From the NCBI GenBank assembly GCA_003140075.1, contig PLIO01000120.1, positions 1 through 37,252 on the forward strand: 37,252 bases of DNA. The letters are read 5' to 3'. A program made the translations under genes and the position numbers. Positions 35,053 through 37,252 of the stretch are shown here, one piece after another. Each line of letters starts with the position of its first letter. Within the stretch, counting starts at the first letter, position 1. The notes under the pieces were generated by a model, which was not told the origin of the DNA, ran no database searches, and was given only the letters and a program-made list of their open reading frames with translations. The DNA is from Acidobacteriaceae bacterium. Its GTDB lineage: Bacteria; Acidobacteriota; Terriglobia; Terriglobales; Acidobacteriaceae.

Positions 35053-36534
35053 ATGATGAACCCCGACTTTAAGGAATTCTCGCGCCTCGCGCGTTCGGCA
35101 ACGCTGGTGCCGGTGGTGAAATCGGTGAGCGCCGACCTGCTCACCCCGGTATCCGCTTTCTTGACTATCGCGGAAAGAGAGCCGCACGCGTTTCTGCTGG
35201 AGTCGAACGAGCGCGGCGAGCAGATCGGCCGCTACACGTTCCTGGGAGCACGCCCTTACATGCGTCTGCGGGCGCGCGGCCCTGCCATCGAGATCGAACG
35301 TGGACGCCACCGCGAACGTCATGAAGGCAGCGTCTTTGAGTTCGTGAAGCTTTTGCTGAGCGAGCACCGACCGGCGACAATTCCCGGTCTGCCGCCGTTC
35401 ACCGCCGGCGCCGTGGGCTATTTTTCCTACGACGCAGTGCGGCAACTGGAAAAAATCGGCGAACACGCCAAAGACGATCTTTTCATGCCGGATTGCGAAC
35501 TGATGTTCTTCGACCGCCTGCTGGCCTTCGATCACCTGCGCCATCAGATCCACATCATGGCTGCGGCGGACGTTTCGCGGGAGAGTCCCCGGCACGCCTA
35601 CGACCGCGCCGTGCGCGACATTGCCGCTCTCGAAAAGAAACTGGCTTCGGGGTTGCGCCCGGCGATGTGGCACAAATCCCCCAAAGCGAGGCCGGCAACG
35701 CTCAAGATCCATGCCGGAACTTCGCGCGCAAAATTTCTGCGCAGCGTCGAGCGCTGCAAGGAATACATTGCCGCGGGTGACATTTTTCAGGTGGTGCTGT
35801 CGCAGCGGCTCGACTTCATTCCTGGCATCGAGCCGTTCGACCTCTACCGCGCCCTGCGCCAGGTGAACCCCTCGCCCTATCTTTATTTCCTGCGAATGGG
35901 CGAGACGCAGATCCTCGGCTCTTCCCCCGAAATGCTGGTGCGTGTGACCGGACGCAAGCTGGAGTACCGTCCCATCGCAGGCACACATCCGCGCGGGCGC
36001 GACGAGGCCGAAGACCTGCGCCTGGAAGAGCAGATGCGCAACGACGAAAAGGAACGCGCCGAGCACGTCATGCTGGTCGACCTTGGCCGCAACGATCTTG
36101 GCCGCGTCAGCGAGTACGGCTCCGTGAAAGTAAAAGACCTGATGTACGTGGAGCGCTACTCTCACGTGATGCACCTGGTCTCGGCCCTGGAAGGCACGCT
36201 GCGCAAGGATCTCGGCGCAATCGACGCCTTTGCCGCATGTTTTCCCGCGGGAACGCTGAGCGGCGCGCCTAAAGTTCGCGCCATGCAGATCATCGAAGAG
36301 CTGGAACCCGTGCGGCGCGGCATCTACGGAGGGTCAGTGCTCTACGCCGATTTTGCCGGCAATCTGGATTCGTGCATCGGCATTCGCACTATGCTCATGC
36401 AAGGCAAGCGTGCATATTTGCAGGCGGGAGCAGGGATCGTCGCTGATTCTGACCCAGCCAGCGAGTTTCAGGAAAGCATCAACAAGGCGCAAGCGCTGTT
36501 AAGGGCGGTGGAGATGGCTAGGAGCGGAGATTAG
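35053..36534 (+). CDS. trpE: Anthranilate synthase component I
   Basis: A 493-residue chorismate-utilising enzyme that makes anthranilate with a TrpG glutaminase partner, the first step to tryptophan. The start MMNPDFKEFSRLA at 35053 matches relatives; an upstream GTG at 35020 gives no family-like sequence. LLES (48-51) is the tryptophan feedback site near the N-terminus, so the enzyme should be feedback inhibited. GDIFQVVLSQR, AGTHPRGRDEAEDL, DLGRNDLGRVS and FPAGTLSGAPKVRAM are the chorismate-binding core blocks; AGAGIVADSDP and ES/INKAQAL lie near the end. No trpG follows: the next gene is convergent and only 3 bp away. Confidence 0.95.
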   Translation: MMNPDFKEFSRLARSATLVPVVKSVSADLLTPVSAFLTIAEREPHAFLLESNERGEQIGRYTFLGARPYMRLRARGPAIEIERGRHRERHEGSVFEFVKLLLSEHRPATIPGLPPFTAGAVGYFSYDAVRQLEKIGEHAKDDLFMPDCELMFFDRLLAFDHLRHQIHIMAAADVSRESPRHAYDRAVRDIAALEKKLASGLRPAMWHKSPKARPATLKIHAGTSRAKFLRSVERCKEYIAAGDIFQVVLSQRLDFIPGIEPFDLYRALRQVNPSPYLYFLRMGETQILGSSPEMLVRVTGRKLEYRPIAGTHPRGRDEAEDLRLEEQMRNDEKERAEHVMLVDLGRNDLGRVSEYGSVKVKDLMYVERYSHVMHLVSALEGTLRKDLGAIDAFAACFPAGTLSGAPKVRAMQIIEELEPVRRGIYGGSVLYADFAGNLDSCIGIRTMLMQGKRAYLQAGAGIVADSDPASEFQESINKAQALLRAVEMARSGD

Positions 36535-36537
36535 CGG

Positions 36538-37252
36538 TCAATGGGCGACGGCAGATCGGCCTTGCGGGATCTCTGGAATCGCTATTCCGTGTTGAGACAT
36601 GAGGATAATCCCATATGCGATGGGGACAATAACTGCCAACCCCGAGTTGTATGTAGCTGTGTGTTCCTCAACTTGCGCCAGTCTGGTCGCAGAGCACACA
36701 CCGATCACGTGGCCCGTCGAGACACCATAAACCGGCCCACCGCTGTTTCCGTGATTGACACGCATGTCTGCCTCGTACAGATCGAAGGTTACACGCACTT
36801 GCAACTGGTCAGTCCCCGAGTTGAAGTAAGTTGGCAAGTCGAAATCTTTCGAACTGTGGACAGAAGCGACAATCCCACTGTTAGTGTCTAGGACGGTTTG
36901 TTCAAGAGGGTAACCGGAGATGGCTATCGACTCTCCCTCACGCAGCTTGCGGTCTGATAGCTGTGCAATTCCAGGTCGCTCCAGATCGACTTTCTTTCCA
37001 TTCAGCGTGTATCCGGAGTCAATTGGCGTTCTGAAAGGATTTTGCGAGAGCTTCAATAGGGCTACGTCATGTGTTGCGTCTGACTGGACAACCTCGGCCC
37101 CCACGAAAGTGAAATTACGTCTCGTGTGAGTCTGGTCCGTCACCGTGTGGACGACCGGGAAACCGACGGTTAACTGCTGTCGTGCCAGGGGCAGTAGCTC
37201 GTTCTCCGTTGTGCTTTGAACAGATGTGGCACACGGCTCCACAACGTGTGCT
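36538..37252 (-). CDS. Trypsin-like (S1/HtrA-type) serine protease, 5' end cut off by the window edge
   Basis: A partial gene of 234 or more residues. Reading from the window edge in frame gives AHVVEPCA: the His codon at 37248-37246 is the expected catalytic His in an xAHVV context. The Asp follows in THDVALLKL (codon near 37066) and the Ser in GNSGGPVYG (codon near 36742). Thus the full triad is present across the edge. GDSG of true trypsins is replaced by GNSGGP, the form usual in HtrA-like and S1C proteases. The segment HVIGVCSATR follows the serine; there is no PDZ domain before the stop, so it would be short for HtrA. It lies tail-to-tail with trpE with only 3 bp between stop codons. 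Confidence 0.88.
   Translation of the reverse strand, partial: AHVVEPCATSVQSTTENELLPLARQQLTVGFPVVHTVTDQTHTRRNFTFVGAEVVQSDATHDVALLKLSQNPFRTPIDSGYTLNGKKVDLERPGIAQLSDRKLREGESIAISGYPLEQTVLDTNSGIVASVHSSKDFDLPTYFNSGTDQLQVRVTFDLYEADMRVNHGNSGGPVYGVSTGHVIGVCSATRLAQVEEHTATYNSGLAVIVPIAYGIILMSQHGIAIPEIPQGRSAVAH

Noticed and set aside
35041-36174. 377-codon minus-strand frame inside trpE
   Set aside because: Antisense to clear TrpE motifs; its protein is His/Val/Ala-rich and has no recognisable family.

Overview
The window looks like chromosomal DNA of a soil-type Acidobacteriota bacterium, probably class Terriglobia. This is inferred from the gene content, not from a marker gene. The supporting traits are a fused aroD-aroE protein, a large secreted kumamolisin-type (S53) protease with Ig-like tail repeats, secreted FG-GAP beta-propeller proteins, a lone GvpL/GvpF protein, an iorAB-type molybdenum hydroxylase, moderately high G+C, and frequent GTG/TTG starts backed by GGAGG ribosome sites. 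I see no tRNA, rRNA, CRISPR array, transposase or phage block.

Layout. 0.1-6.7 kb: a 2-oxoglutarate/Fe(II) oxygenase, a membrane glycosyltransferase, and an iorA-iorB-GH5 glycoside hydrolase gene string on the minus strand. 6.9-7.2 kb: a PilZ-domain gene broken by a one-base frameshift. 7.2-14.8 kb: a run of minus-strand genes: M28 peptidase, polysaccharide deacetylase, double acetyltransferase, DksA/TraR zinc-finger regulator, membrane TPR protein and an HExxH secreted protein. The deacetylase and acetyltransferase suggest exopolysaccharide work. 14.9-16.7 kb: a 39-residue membrane microprotein candidate and a secreted FG-GAP protein that ends in a strong terminator.

17.1-18.7 kb: a lone gas-vesicle-family gvpL/F gene transcribed away from a BrnT/BrnA toxin-antitoxin pair. 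The 330-bp spacer holds a recognisable gvpL promoter, a hairpin, and two nested inverted repeats that look like the brnTA operator. 18.8-20.6 kb: a second secreted beta-propeller protein. 20.6-21.1 kb: a gene-free stretch with internal direct repeats. 21.1-22.7 kb: aroDE. 22.9-27.1 kb: an unrecognised secreted protein and, convergent to it, the S53 protease.

27.3-30.4 kb: AMMECR1-domain protein, pgsA, a ComEA-like helix-hairpin-helix protein and glutamate dehydrogenase, all on the minus strand. 30.7-33.7 kb: a tandem pair of paralogous secreted beta-helix-like proteins that share a C-terminal tail module. 33.9-37.2 kb: an MBL-fold hydrolase divergent from trpE, then a trypsin-like protease whose 5' end runs off the window; its catalytic histidine codon is within the last seven bases.

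The window mixes housekeeping functions (aromatic amino acid synthesis, phospholipid synthesis, nitrogen metabolism) with an unusually large share of exported proteins. No single pathway unites it. The parts most worth a second look are the gvpL/brnTA divergent region, the paralogous beta-helix pair, the PilZ frameshift, the microprotein candidate and the repeat-bearing spacer upstream of the FG-GAP gene.
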